A stretch of 63,261 nucleotides of DNA from Microcoleus sp. LEGE 07076 (GCF_015207455.1 NZ_JADEWV010000007.1:1-63261); one strand, 5' to 3'. Positions 26,544 to 36,656 are shown, numbered from the stretch's first letter. Notes: a model not told the origin generated them from the sequence alone. Numbers and translations: made by a program.

Positions 26544-29500
26544 ATGAGTAAACATATTTTATTGTCTACAGACGATCCAGGTGTCGGTGGAGTTGCACAA
26601 TATAATCACTCAATTATGTGTGCATTGGCAAGGTTAGGCTATCAAGTAACTTGCCGACACCCCGAACCATATAATAATAATTTAATAACTTATCAAAACC
26701 AGTTAGGTATCCAGCATTTATGGATAGAAAGTAACAACGTTGAAGAAGCGCACCATACTTTAATAAACCTATCCGCTAAGCCGGATCTGATTATTTGTAG
26801 TAACTCCAACCCGTTCTCCAATTTGACAATCAAGCAAATTGCTATCCAGCTTGAGATACCTTACATCACAGTTGAGGGGCTTGTCGATCCTTATTTAGCA
26901 GAGTGTTTTAGTGGCTACTTAAACGAGTTATCACTTCACTACAACCAAGCTAAGTCAGTTATTGCGGTTTCTTATGATAATCTGAGTTTATTACACGAAC
27001 TTTTCAAACTTCCTAGAAATATGGGGGAGGTTATTTATTACGGAAGACCTTCAGAATATTTCACTGCTAGAGATTTATCAATTTGTAAAAGCCTACGTCA
27101 AGAGCTTAGTATTCCTTTAGATGCTGTAGTTTGTTTTACAGCAGCTCGCATAGAAACGCGAAAAGGCTACCAGTATCAGTTAGAGGCAATTAAGCAGCTT
27201 ATGCAAAGTCCAGTCTGGTCACAAATTTACTTTTTGTGGGCGGGAGGTGGTATTTTTGATCCGCAGCTTGAAAGGCAAAGTCAAGAAGCAGTTAAGGAAT
27301 TAGGAATAACCGATAAAGTTAAGTTTTTAGGACAGCGATCGGATGTTTCAGCTTGGTTGAATAGTGCGGATATTTTTATTCTACCTTCCCAATTAGAAGG
27401 AATGCCTTTGTCTGTTATGGAGGCAATGGCAAAGGGTTTGCCAGTTATGGCAACAGCCGTCAGCGGTATACCAGAAGAATTGGGCAATACTGGTAAATTA
27501 CTTTCAGACCCAAAAATTGACTCCCAAGCCACAATTCAAGAATTAGTTACAACAATTGAAGAGTGGGTAGTGAATCCCGACTTACGTCACTCTATTGGTC
27601 TAGTTTGTAAGCAGCGAGCAGAAGAAATGTTTAGAGAAGAACGAATGATTGAGGAAACAGTAAAGGTCATTGAGCGTGCCTTGTTACCAGTCGGAGATTA
27701 TGTATCGCCTGGATTTGAACTCGTACAGCCTGACAATTGTTTTCTAAATATGATAGCAGGAGATGCTAACAGTCAACCTTGGCCTTACCTGCGTCGGGAA
27801 ATCCCCCATAATTGGTATGTGGACAAGCGACACCCAACGATAGGGTTTCTGAGTCGAGATGAGGCTCATATTCTTTACAATACAGCTCTTAAATTTCAGG
27901 GGAAAAAAGCTTTAGAGATTGGCTGCTGGTTGGGTTGGTCTGCTTGTCATCTAGCATTAGCAGGAGTACAGCTAGATGTAGTTGACCCTCTATTAGCGAT
28001 ACCAGAATTTTATGAAAGTGTCAGCAATTCGCTGAAAGAGGCTGAAGTTTTTGAGTCAGTTAATTTAGTGGATGGTTATAGCCCTCAAAAAGTGGAGGAG
28101 TTAGCAGATCAATTGCAAAGTAAATGGTCGTTGATTTTTATTGATGGCAATCACGAATCACCAGGACCACTTAATGATGCGATCGCCTGTGAACAATTAG
28201 CAGAAGCAGACGCTTTGATTTTATTTCACGACTTGGCTTCTCCTGATGTAGCTCAAGGCTTGGACTATTTGAGGTACAAGGGATGGCAAACATTAGTGTA
28301 CCAAACTATGCAAATTATGGGGGTTGCTTGGCGGGGAAATGTAGAGCCAGTTATCCATCAGCCCGATCCTAAAGTTAACTGGGTTTTACCAGCACATTTA
28401 CAAAGTTACACAGTCAGCGGTATGTCAAACAATCAGTCGGTCGATCCTTTTTTAAATAAGCTGTTTCATTATGTTGAAGAGTATCAATCTGTGTCAGATG
28501 TACGCTCCTCAGTTGATTTTAGCGGCGATCGCCAAAAATTTACTCAGTTAATCCAGAAAGGCAAAGAGTGTTTTGTGAAGGGTGAGATAGAGACGGCGAT
28601 CGCTACCTTCACTCAGGCACTAAAAGTCCATCCAAGCTCTTTAATTGCTCAGAACTATCTCAGCTCGCTTTACTGGCAAGTAGGGGACGTTCAAAAAAGC
28701 TTGCAGCATCATATCCAGGCTCAATTTAGCAACATAGCTTTTGCCAAAATTCTCACTGACGAGTTTCAAGAAATTCTCTCAGTTATCAGACCTTACACAT
28801 TATTGAATGAAGCCAGACTGTTCTCGCTATACTCCCTAGCAAGGCAAATCTGTTTAGATGATATACCAGGTAACTTCGTTGAATGTGGCAGTTACAAAGG
28901 AGGGTCAGCAGCACTTCTCGCAGTCGTTATCAAGAGATACAGTTTACGCCCGCGACTCCTCTATGCTTTTGACACTTTTGAAGGGATGCCAGAACCCACT
29001 GAAGCTGATAAACATCACGGAATTCCTGCTAATTTAACAGATTGGGGTGGTGGAACTCTCAAAGCTCCACTTAGTGACAACTTAGATGTCATTTGTCAAT
29101 CCTTAGAGGTCGCAGATATTGTCATACCCGTTAAGGGGCTATTTGCTCAAACCTTACCTGAATCTAAATCCGCAATAGGCAGTATAGCTTTACTACACGC
29201 TGATGGCGATTGGTATGAGTCAACCATGGATATATTTAACAACATTTACGATAGTGTTGTTCCCAGTGGCTTTGTCCAGATAGACGATTACGGTCACTGG
29301 GAGGGTTGTAAAAAAGCAATCCATGAATTTGAAAGACGTTGTGGTCAATCATTTGCTATTCGGGCGATCGACTATACTGCTGTATGGTTTCAAAAAGGAG
29401 ATTCTGTTCATCAAAACTGCAATCACTGGCAGACTTTTTGGTATTTAGCGCAAGCCTCAGAGAAAATGGGCAATATAGAATTAGCCAAAAAAGCAGCGCA

Positions 29501-30854
29501 AGCCGTTTTGAAAATTGTGCCAAAGCTGGTCAAGGCTGAGAATCTCTTGAATCGCGATCCTTCACAGTTAAAGTTGGTTGTCTCGCCAGAAGTTTCACTG
29601 TCACCGGAATTGGATGACTTCCTCAATAACTTAAGACTGAGAGAGATTAATATAATTCTGTTTCCTGATTGGCAGCAACCTGAAGAGTCCCTCTGTCTTC
29701 AGCTAGAAGGCGTAATTACCACTTTATTTGCTCAAAAAGAGCCAAGTAAAATAACTGCGCTTCTGGATACAAGCAATATCTCTGAAGAAGATGCAAATCT
29801 AGTTTTATCTTCTGTTATAATGAATATTCTTATGCAAGAAGATTTAGATGAGACAGATGTTCCAGAAATTTCATTACTGGGAAATCTCAGTGAAATGCAG
29901 TGGAAAGCTTTACTACCCTGCCTCCACTTTCGGGTAGTCTTAGAGAACGAAAATCAACAGGCAGTTGCACAGGCTGGTGCAGCAAGTCTCCCCAGTTTGA
30001 AAGCAGTCAATCTTAAGCATTTGATGAATTTCACTCAACCTATAAAAAGTAGGTCAGTCATGGATGAAAATCAAATTCTTCAACAACTCGAAAAGCACAA
30101 GTTCTATCACATAATTCAATTAACTGAAAATCTCTCAACATCGGGAAATAATGTCGCTGTACCTATGCAGGATGTGCCTCTCAGAGCTTTAAGAACACTG
30201 GATCTTAAGGACAAACGAGTTCTTGATATCGGCTGTCGAGATGGTCTGTTTTGCTTTGAGGCAGAAAAGCTGGGTGCAAAGGAAGTCATTGGCATTGATA
30301 ATGACTTATCGATGGGGGCGATCGAATTTTTAATTCCTTTTTTCAATTCACAAGTCAAGATGTATCAATTAAACCTCCTTGACTTAAAACCGGAGACGTT
30401 TGGAATGTTTGATGTTATCTTATTTCCCGGTGTTCTTTATCACCTCAGATACCCCTTCTGGTCGCTAAAGTTAATTAAGGATGTGTTGCAAGAAGGAGGC
30501 AAAATAATTATAGAAACAGCAGTTTATATGGATGACAACCAAAATGCCATGCTGTTTTGTCCCATAGGTTCTGAGAGTCCCTATGAGCCTACGAGTTGTA
30601 CATTTTTTAATTTAAAAGGACTCATGGATACGCTCTTGAGTTTAGATTTGGTAGTGGAAGATGTTGAACTTTTGTACAACAATGATTTACTATCATTATC
30701 ACCCGAAGGAATTACTTATTCAGTAACTAATCCAATCCAACGTTGGATTGATCGCGCCACTTTTATTTGTAGCAACAAACAATCAATACATCAGCCCAGA
30801 GTTGTTGATTATTGGAACAGCACACACGATGTTCATACCATTCAAAAGTTATAA
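26544..30854 (+). CDS. Multi-domain glycosyltransferase / three-methyltransferase fusion
   Basis: A 1436-aa cytoplasmic protein. Residues about 1-385: GT4 glycosyltransferase (GVGGVAQYNHS; ARIETRKGYQYQLEAI; the PSQLEGMPLSVMEAMAKGLP donor site). About 415-620: SAM methyltransferase (KALEIGCWLGWSACHLA; LIFIDGNHE). About 660-725: TPR-like helices. About 745-950: TylF/macrocin O-methyltransferase-like domain (GNFVECGSYKGGSAALLA; HADGDWYES; IDDYGHWEGCKKA). About 1033-1145: a linker found in cyanobacterial glycan proteins (FPDWQQPEESLCLQLEGV; NISEEDANLVLSSV). About 1185-1405: DUF1698-like methyltransferase (LDIGCRDGLFCFEAEKLGA). It probably adds and decorates a sugar. It is convergent with a pilin/glycosyltransferase cluster. 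Confidence 0.88.
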   Translation: MSKHILLSTDDPGVGGVAQYNHSIMCALARLGYQVTCRHPEPYNNNLITYQNQLGIQHLWIESNNVEEAHHTLINLSAKPDLIICSNSNPFSNLTIKQIAIQLEIPYITVEGLVDPYLAECFSGYLNELSLHYNQAKSVIAVSYDNLSLLHELFKLPRNMGEVIYYGRPSEYFTARDLSICKSLRQELSIPLDAVVCFTAARIETRKGYQYQLEAIKQLMQSPVWSQIYFLWAGGGIFDPQLERQSQEAVKELGITDKVKFLGQRSDVSAWLNSADIFILPSQLEGMPLSVMEAMAKGLPVMATAVSGIPEELGNTGKLLSDPKIDSQATIQELVTTIEEWVVNPDLRHSIGLVCKQRAEEMFREERMIEETVKVIERALLPVGDYVSPGFELVQPDNCFLNMIAGDANSQPWPYLRREIPHNWYVDKRHPTIGFLSRDEAHILYNTALKFQGKKALEIGCWLGWSACHLALAGVQLDVVDPLLAIPEFYESVSNSLKEAEVFESVNLVDGYSPQKVEELADQLQSKWSLIFIDGNHESPGPLNDAIACEQLAEADALILFHDLASPDVAQGLDYLRYKGWQTLVYQTMQIMGVAWRGNVEPVIHQPDPKVNWVLPAHLQSYTVSGMSNNQSVDPFLNKLFHYVEEYQSVSDVRSSVDFSGDRQKFTQLIQKGKECFVKGEIETAIATFTQALKVHPSSLIAQNYLSSLYWQVGDVQKSLQHHIQAQFSNIAFAKILTDEFQEILSVIRPYTLLNEARLFSLYSLARQICLDDIPGNFVECGSYKGGSAALLAVVIKRYSLRPRLLYAFDTFEGMPEPTEADKHHGIPANLTDWGGGTLKAPLSDNLDVICQSLEVADIVIPVKGLFAQTLPESKSAIGSIALLHADGDWYESTMDIFNNIYDSVVPSGFVQIDDYGHWEGCKKAIHEFERRCGQSFAIRAIDYTAVWFQKGDSVHQNCNHWQTFWYLAQASEKMGNIELAKKAAQAVLKIVPKLVKAENLLNRDPSQLKLVVSPEVSLSPELDDFLNNLRLREINIILFPDWQQPEESLCLQLEGVITTLFAQKEPSKITALLDTSNISEEDANLVLSSVIMNILMQEDLDETDVPEISLLGNLSEMQWKALLPCLHFRVVLENENQQAVAQAGAASLPSLKAVNLKHLMNFTQPIKSRSVMDENQILQQLEKHKFYHIIQLTENLSTSGNNVAVPMQDVPLRALRTLDLKDKRVLDIGCRDGLFCFEAEKLGAKEVIGIDNDLSMGAIEFLIPFFNSQVKMYQLNLLDLKPETFGMFDVILFPGVLYHLRYPFWSLKLIKDVLQEGGKIIIETAVYMDDNQNAMLFCPIGSESPYEPTSCTFFNLKGLMDTLLSLDLVVEDVELLYNNDLLSLSPEGITYSVTNPIQRWIDRATFICSNKQSIHQPRVVDYWNSTHDVHTIQKL

Positions 30855-30892
30855 TTAGGTGAGGCATCAACTCAACGCTGAATTCCCGATCT

Positions 30893-32062
30893 CTACTGAT
30901 TTCTTTTTTTGTTTTGAAGTGCTAGTTCGTACAAAACGGATTCTAATCTATCCATTGTGCGGGTGCGACTGAGTTCGGATAATGCTCGTTCCTGTCCCTT
31001 TCTAGTCATGACTTCCCACTCAGCAGGATTCATAGGCAAGGAAGATAAATAATCGGCAAGATCCAAAGGATTCTCTGACTCAAAGATTAGTCCAGTTTTA
31101 CTATGCTGTACTGCTTCCGGCGAGCCTCCTGTGTTGCTAGTAACGATCGTCAACCCAGCAACCATAGCTTCGATTAAGCCTATACTGAAAGGCTCTTCAA
31201 AACGGGAGGGCAACACCCAGACATTATGCGTGCGGTACAGTTGCACGAGTTCCTGGCGAGACAAAAGTCCTGTAAAGCATATCTTTTCCTGTAAACCTTC
31301 TGACTCAACAAACTTCTGAAGTACCTCAACAAATTCAGGGGTGAGAGAACCTCCAGCGATAGTCGCAGTAAAATCTACACCAGCCTCATGGAGCAAGTAA
31401 AGAGCTTCAATCAAAACATCTGGCCCTTTATAGTGCATTACTAAACCGGCATAGACAATGCGGAGCCGATCGCGCTGCGGGAGTTCAGATTGGTAAAATT
31501 CCTCAACCTCTGCACCGGGGTAAATCGTCTGAGCTGTTTCTGTAGGGTAGCCTTGTTCTTGTAAATTCTCTCGAATCCAATTGCTAACAGTTATGTATCG
31601 ATACAAAGGACTGCGGGGAGCTAAATCGTGGCTATATCCTGGTTGGGAATTCATCACATAATGAGCAACTGGTATCTCAGCATCAAGTATTTGTTCTAAA
31701 ACTTCTGAGCCTAAAAAATCTGTATTTCCTGCTAGGCAGACATCCGGTTTAAAGGAATTCAACTCTTGCTCTAACGCCTTGTAATTGCGTACAGCAATTG
31801 ATGCAACGTGAGCCGGATAAAAAGGTTGCGCTCCTCGCTCTGTCCAAGTGCCCCACAGGGACAAACAGCGCCGCACTGTACTCGGATCGGAATCAGCTTT
31901 TTGGTAGCCAGTGGGCAATTCTTCTGTGTTACTCGTGAGTACGAGGACTGTGTGACCGCGTTCCTGCAAAAGTCGGGCATAATCTGCGATCGCCCGTTCG
32001 TATCCTCCAACCACCTGGGGTGGATATAGATTATTTACAACCAGAATTTTTAGCTTTTCCAA
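30893..32062 (-). CDS. GT4-family glycosyltransferase
   Basis: A 389-aa GT-B enzyme: the N-terminal acceptor domain has VVGGYERAIADYARLLQERGHTV. The C-terminal donor domain has IVYAGLVMHYKGPDVLIEAL and PSRFEEPFSIGLIEAMVAGLTIVTSNTGGSPEAV, with the conserved E-x7-E motif. The start is TTG at 32062, with GGGAG about 10 bases upstream. It starts 20 bp after the SPINDLY-like gene, so both belong to one operon. Sugar unknown. Confidence 0.9.
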   Translation of the reverse strand: MEKLKILVVNNLYPPQVVGGYERAIADYARLLQERGHTVLVLTSNTEELPTGYQKADSDPSTVRRCLSLWGTWTERGAQPFYPAHVASIAVRNYKALEQELNSFKPDVCLAGNTDFLGSEVLEQILDAEIPVAHYVMNSQPGYSHDLAPRSPLYRYITVSNWIRENLQEQGYPTETAQTIYPGAEVEEFYQSELPQRDRLRIVYAGLVMHYKGPDVLIEALYLLHEAGVDFTATIAGGSLTPEFVEVLQKFVESEGLQEKICFTGLLSRQELVQLYRTHNVWVLPSRFEEPFSIGLIEAMVAGLTIVTSNTGGSPEAVQHSKTGLIFESENPLDLADYLSSLPMNPAEWEVMTRKGQERALSELSRTRTMDRLESVLYELALQNKKRNQ

Positions 32063-32082
32063 TCACCTAATCTCCCTTATGA

Positions 32083-34317
32083 CTAATGTTTATCTAAATA
32101 TATCTGCCACATTTGCTCGTAAGCTTTCTCCATCTCTCGCGTAAATTGCTTGCCATTCCACAGAGGCGCAGTTTGCCGTGACTGCCGCAATTTCCAACAT
32201 ATTTGTTGCCGCAAACCAGAGTCTTTACCCAAACGAATCCCCCATTCTACATACTCTTCATCAGTCCAAGCAATCCCTTCGGAAATACCAGCATTCATCA
32301 TCATCGTATAACTGTTGCGACTGGCAAATTGCTGTCCTACACGGGTTACTAGCGGAATGCACATCCACAGAGTTTCCATAGTTGTTGTGGCTCCATTGTA
32401 GGGATAAGTATCGAGTACCACATCAGCAATACCCAAGTTAGCTCGGTGAAGTGCCTCTGAAGGAGCTAATGGTAAAAATCGGAGGCGATCGGCATTCACA
32501 CCTTCTGATTCTGCAATCTGGATAAAAAAGTTTTTAAGTGATTCTTGATCCGCCAAACCTTTTATTAACAAGTAGCTATTTGGTACTGCTTTAATAATTT
32601 GTATTTGTAGCCGTGCTGTATTCGGGTTATATTTGTACCCTCTCTGAGCGCTAAGATATATGACAGCATCGCTGGAGATATCTAATTGATCCCGACGCAG
32701 AGTTGGCACAGCCACTTCAAACCCATCCACTGCGATGTAAGTTTGAGGCAAACGCCAAATTTTTTCTGTGTAGTATTCCTGAGCCGAGTCCGGTACAACA
32801 TAAGGGTCAGCAATGAAGTAGTCAATCGCTGGAATTCCTGAAGCATCCCAACCAAGCCAAGTCGCCTGAACAGGTGCCGGTTTCATTGCCATTGTTTCAC
32901 AAGTAGCAGTCAGGGTAATACTATCTAAGTCGATCAAAATATCAATCTCATCCTCGTAAATTTTATCAGCAGCTTCTGCCCCACTTAGTCCTAATTTATG
33001 GGCTTTAGAAACTTGGCTGATGTACCATTCCTGCAATGGATTTTCGGTCAGTTCAGAACCCATCAAGTAGGCATTGATTTCAAAGTGTTCGCGGTCATGG
33101 TACTGAAAAAGCCATCGCGCTAGCCAACCGACAGAATGACCGCGCAGACAATAAGAAAGATATCCAATCTTCAAACGTCTAGTAGGAACTCCTGTTTTCA
33201 GAATAGGCGACTGCCGCTGGCGATATCGCTCCACTCGTTCCTTATTACAATTTTCTACGTTTAACTGAGCAATCTGAGATACTTGACTGCGAATTTGTCC
33301 ATTTTTATCCGCTCTATCTTCAAAATAAGGGAAGAAAAAGGTAGAATTGAATAAGCGGATCGCAGCACTTGAATCCAGAGATGTCGGTGGCGTTGCCAGT
33401 AAAGTAGCTAGCAATGATTTCTGCACTTCCAATGCTGAACAAACTTCATTCCAATAACCTCCTGCACTCATCAAACCCCGCATTATTAACAGATTTGCAT
33501 AAATTTTATCTGATATGCTTTCCATGAGAAAATAGCATAATTTAGCAGCCTCTATTCCCTTAGAAAATTCACAAATATCTTGATAAAAACAAGATATAGC
33601 ACGTAGTAATTCTAGATGTTCAGGAATCAAACGCAAGCCTAATTCAGTGAAGCGAGCTGCCAAAGGAAAATCCTTTCCTGAGTAAGAAATATGATAAACA
33701 AATGGGATCAAAGTGTCCACAAAAGCTAGAGGTTCCTTGACATAAGCTAAACACGCTTCTGTGAACTCAAACGTTGACGGATGCAAAGGATCTCGATCTA
33801 ACACATCCTTCCACACTTGCAGCAATAGTTCAGAGTCTACCCCATTCCCTTCTTCAGACTTAAGAAGTTCTAAAAGGCCTAAATCTGTCAGTTCCTCGCC
33901 TGTGTAGGTCTTCAGCAGAATGGAAAGTCCTATCAAATGCAACAGGTTATTAATATCTCTAGGTTTAATTTCCCGTATGTGGTGCCGAATTGCCCAAGCG
34001 GTTTTATGATCGCCCACCTCCAGTCTTCTTCGCTCTGCTTCCGTCTGAAGCACCTGTATCAATTCTTCAGTCCACAAATCTATTTCTTCAGGCTCCCCTT
34101 CGGTCATTCCAAGCAGCCACGTTGTCTGAGCTTCCGCCTCTTGTCCTTGCAACAAGAACATCAATCCCAAGTGCCAGTAGTAATACTTGGTATCTGGTTC
34201 GGTTTCAATCGCCAGTTCATAAAGCGTCGCAGCCTGAATATAATTGCCTTTAAGCATACATTGATGGGCTTGGTTATGCTCATCGGATGTAACAACCGAT
34301 AAATCTTTAGAAATCAT
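32083..34317 (-). CDS. SPINDLY-like O-GlcNAc transferase (GT41)
   Basis: A 744-aa protein with TPR-like helices in the N-terminal half (for example YIQAATLYELAIETEPDTKYYYWHLG) and a GT41 domain from about 385. Key motifs are RRLKIGYLSYCLRGHSVGWL, PAPVQATWLGWDASGIPAIDYFIAD and DTYPYNGATTTMETLWMCIPLVTR, then GQQFASRNSYTMM. GT41 enzymes put GlcNAc or a related sugar on Ser/Thr of proteins. It lies 145 bp after a type IV pilin gene, which makes the pilin a likely substrate (inference). Confidence 0.9.
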   Translation of the reverse strand: MISKDLSVVTSDEHNQAHQCMLKGNYIQAATLYELAIETEPDTKYYYWHLGLMFLLQGQEAEAQTTWLLGMTEGEPEEIDLWTEELIQVLQTEAERRRLEVGDHKTAWAIRHHIREIKPRDINNLLHLIGLSILLKTYTGEELTDLGLLELLKSEEGNGVDSELLLQVWKDVLDRDPLHPSTFEFTEACLAYVKEPLAFVDTLIPFVYHISYSGKDFPLAARFTELGLRLIPEHLELLRAISCFYQDICEFSKGIEAAKLCYFLMESISDKIYANLLIMRGLMSAGGYWNEVCSALEVQKSLLATLLATPPTSLDSSAAIRLFNSTFFFPYFEDRADKNGQIRSQVSQIAQLNVENCNKERVERYRQRQSPILKTGVPTRRLKIGYLSYCLRGHSVGWLARWLFQYHDREHFEINAYLMGSELTENPLQEWYISQVSKAHKLGLSGAEAADKIYEDEIDILIDLDSITLTATCETMAMKPAPVQATWLGWDASGIPAIDYFIADPYVVPDSAQEYYTEKIWRLPQTYIAVDGFEVAVPTLRRDQLDISSDAVIYLSAQRGYKYNPNTARLQIQIIKAVPNSYLLIKGLADQESLKNFFIQIAESEGVNADRLRFLPLAPSEALHRANLGIADVVLDTYPYNGATTTMETLWMCIPLVTRVGQQFASRNSYTMMMNAGISEGIAWTDEEYVEWGIRLGKDSGLRQQICWKLRQSRQTAPLWNGKQFTREMEKAYEQMWQIYLDKH

Positions 34318-34387
34318 GTTACAAGCAGATAAATGCAGTTTTCAGTAGAAGTTTCTTTAACTTTGTCAGAGGTCTAGCAAATACATC

Positions 34388-34424
34388 AAAGTGGGCAGTA
34401 CATAGGATACCACCCACTTTTTTT
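34388..34424. terminator. Hairpin between pilin and SPINDLY-like gene
   Basis: AAAGTGGG (34388-34395) pairs with CCCACTTT (34413-34420), with a T-run on the plus strand and an A-run on the minus. For the minus-strand pilin transcript it may act as a partial terminator, allowing strong pilin and weaker downstream expression. Confidence 0.5.
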
Positions 34425-34462
34425 ATTGTTCTAAACAAGCAGGAAATTGTTGCACTCAGTAA

Positions 34463-34990
34463 TTACTTGGTAACTGCCGTCATGGCGTTGGCACAAACAA
34501 GACTAGCTACGGTACCATCGGGAGTCGTGACTGCAGGCGAACCAGTACCAGTAGTCTCACAAAGTATGGTCTGCGTACCTTTTGCATCTCCACTTGGAAC
34601 TAACCCCACAGCTGCTGCATATCCTTTAAGGGCAGAAGTAGCACCACCGACTGGAGTTCCAAGAGATGTAGCTCCATTCGCGCTACTTCCTAGCGTGTAG
34701 GTATAGTTATTGGTTACAGATTTGAGACCAAGACCCAATTCAGTAACATCGCTTGCAAATAGATTATTCTCTGCGTAGACTGCTTGCTGACCTTTGTTGA
34801 TTGAAGAGAGGTACTGCTTAGCTTCAGATTGCTTAGCCTTATTTGCTTGGCTGAGGAAGGAAGGCAAAGCAATAGCCGAAAGAATACCGATAATGATAAT
34901 AACAACCAGCAGTTCAATCAGGGTGAAACCTTGATCCTGTCTTCTTTTGTTGATGTGTTGCAGGAACTTGGCTTTAAATTCAGTCTTCAT
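34463..34990 (-). CDS. pilA: Type IV pilin, PilA-like
   Basis: A 175-aa prepilin with a 21-residue basic leader and the PilD cleavage site G21|F22 (GFTLIELLVV, with Glu at position 5 of the mature protein). A hydrophobic helix and SQANKAKQSEAKQYLSSINKGQQAVYAENN follow, typical of cyanobacterial major pilins. The C-terminal part is Gly/Ser/Thr-rich with two cysteines (ILCETTGTG and SLVCANA) that can form the D-loop disulfide. AGGAG lies 9 bases before the ATG. It is exported and assembled into pili for motility or DNA uptake; the Ser/Thr-rich surface suits O-glycosylation. Confidence 0.93.
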   Translation of the reverse strand: MKTEFKAKFLQHINKRRQDQGFTLIELLVVIIIIGILSAIALPSFLSQANKAKQSEAKQYLSSINKGQQAVYAENNLFASDVTELGLGLKSVTNNYTYTLGSSANGATSLGTPVGGATSALKGYAAAVGLVPSGDAKGTQTILCETTGTGSPAVTTPDGTVASLVCANAMTAVTK

Positions 34991-35103
34991 AAGTCTTTTC
35001 TCCTAGAGGCGTGGGATGCTCGTTTCTAACTCTTATATGTAACTTACCCAGTTGTCGGCGCTTTAATATCACCCCAGAGCAATTTTTTTTTCAACTCCTG
35101 GCT

Positions 35104-36423
35104 CTAATGCTCCAAAAGCACATACAGAAAGAGTTCCAGCCTAAGCAACAATTCCTTGACTTCCTCAAAGGCTGTCTGCTCGCTAACAGGCTCTGGGTTA
35201 ACAGCCATCTGAGAGCGGATTTGAAGGCACTTCTGGACTAGCGACACCACAGACTGCGGCCCCTCCCACAGAGGTAGCAAACAAGCCGCCATTTTACTCT
35301 CGATCGCCACTGGCGCCAAAGTCGGCACAATAATATAACGGCTAATCTCAAACGCAGTCTCACTCTCAATACAATTAGTCAAATCTTCCCTAATCTGGGA
35401 AGTCCTCAGTTGAGGGTGCAGGTGTACCCGTGCTTCGGGCCATTGGGCCTCCGTCCATTCCGCCACGGGCACAAAATCCTGAGCCCGATTTGGATTGCCG
35501 CACCAGAAATCAAACAAACGGTGCAGGGGATGCAGCAAGTCAAATAAATGCAGTCGCTCTTCCAGAGAAGCTTCTGGCAGACTCATCGCCAAAAACGGAG
35601 GCAAATCATCTGCATCTTTGAACAAATCCATCAATTCCCACCTGCGCCAAGCCACCATATTGATAAACTCTAGATCGGCGGATCTCAACATGGCAAACAC
35701 TTCAGGAATGGTAGAACCTTTATCACCAACTAATAAATAGTTAGACATAATCCATGACTCATTCTGCGCGCGATCTGAGTTCCATGTAAATGCCTTAAGC
35801 CCAACTCCATCTTCTAATGCTTCCATAGTCTCCCGGACTATTTCTATCTCCAATTCTCCCGGACTTCCATCCATTAATCCCATTGCTTTGAAAACAGCTT
35901 GACCGCGAAATACTCCGGCTCTACCATTTGAACTGTGCAGGTTGGTGCGGATAATTCCATCTGGAGCCATAACAGACTTCATCGCTTGCAATCCAGCAAT
36001 AGCATCGGGCAAGAGATACAGAACTTCGTCAGCATTGATATAGTCAAACTGTAACCCTAAACTTGGTAACTCTTCTATTTTCAAAGCATAAAACTCTGCA
36101 TTCGCAACTCCATGATATTGCAAACGTTGCTCGGCTAGTTTCACAGATTCTTCTGATAAATCGATGCCTACTATTTTTGCTCCAGGATTTGCTATAGCTA
36201 ACACTAAGGATTTGTAACCGGTGCCGCATCCCGCATCAAGGATAACTTTACCAGAGGTATTGATGACTTTTCTATTTCTGAAGTAGTAAGCAGTGACAAG
36301 ATTATGAAGGTAGAGCAATTCGCTGTTGTCTTTTGGAGATTCTTCCAGCGGGATTCTGGGAAAAGGAGTATTGTCAAATTGCTGGCGAATATTTTCTATT
36401 AACTCTAAATTTTCGTGATCCAT
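35104..36423 (-). CDS. SAM-dependent methyltransferase with long C-terminal region
   Basis: About 439 aa from ATG 36423 (an upstream TTG at 36429 is in frame). A class I Rossmann fold: VILDAGCGTGYKSLVLA (motif I, about 62-78), KIVGIDLSEESVKLAEQRL, then FDYINADEVLYLLPD. The last 240 residues form an uncharacterised region found fused to methyltransferases in cyanobacterial glycan loci. It is the first minus-strand gene of the pilin/glycosyltransferase cluster. Confidence 0.83.
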   Translation of the reverse strand: MDHENLELIENIRQQFDNTPFPRIPLEESPKDNSELLYLHNLVTAYYFRNRKVINTSGKVILDAGCGTGYKSLVLAIANPGAKIVGIDLSEESVKLAEQRLQYHGVANAEFYALKIEELPSLGLQFDYINADEVLYLLPDAIAGLQAMKSVMAPDGIIRTNLHSSNGRAGVFRGQAVFKAMGLMDGSPGELEIEIVRETMEALEDGVGLKAFTWNSDRAQNESWIMSNYLLVGDKGSTIPEVFAMLRSADLEFINMVAWRRWELMDLFKDADDLPPFLAMSLPEASLEERLHLFDLLHPLHRLFDFWCGNPNRAQDFVPVAEWTEAQWPEARVHLHPQLRTSQIREDLTNCIESETAFEISRYIIVPTLAPVAIESKMAACLLPLWEGPQSVVSLVQKCLQIRSQMAVNPEPVSEQTAFEEVKELLLRLELFLYVLLEH

Positions 36424-36499
36424 TTTCAATTACGCTCAACGCTGGCAGATTATCCTAGTATCTCAGAAAATATGCGATCGCCCGCTCAGGCGCAACACA

Positions 36500-36527
36500 T
36501 ACAGCAGATTCCAGGTTTATGAAGTAC
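36500..36527. repeat. Single arm of a MITE family
   Basis: These 28 bp match the end of the full element at 56853-57024 (in reverse complement) with one mismatch. The other arm is missing here. Confidence 0.6.
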
Positions 36528-36550
36528 ACCGCGCGATCTATATATTCCTT

Positions 36551-36577
36551 TAGGGACACGGCATTGCCGTGTCCCTA
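36551..36577. repeat. Perfect 27-bp palindrome (GGGACACGGCA family)
   Basis: TAGGGACACGGCA and its complement flank one central T. It is a well-known type of cyanobacterial dispersed hairpin and lies in a gene-free stretch (36424-37299). Confidence 0.8.
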
Positions 36578-36656
36578 CCTCTGCTAGCCCGCCCTAACCA
36601 GAAATTCCTCACCTAAAATCCCTCATCGCTTTGGTACTTTGCTCTCAATCGAGCCC

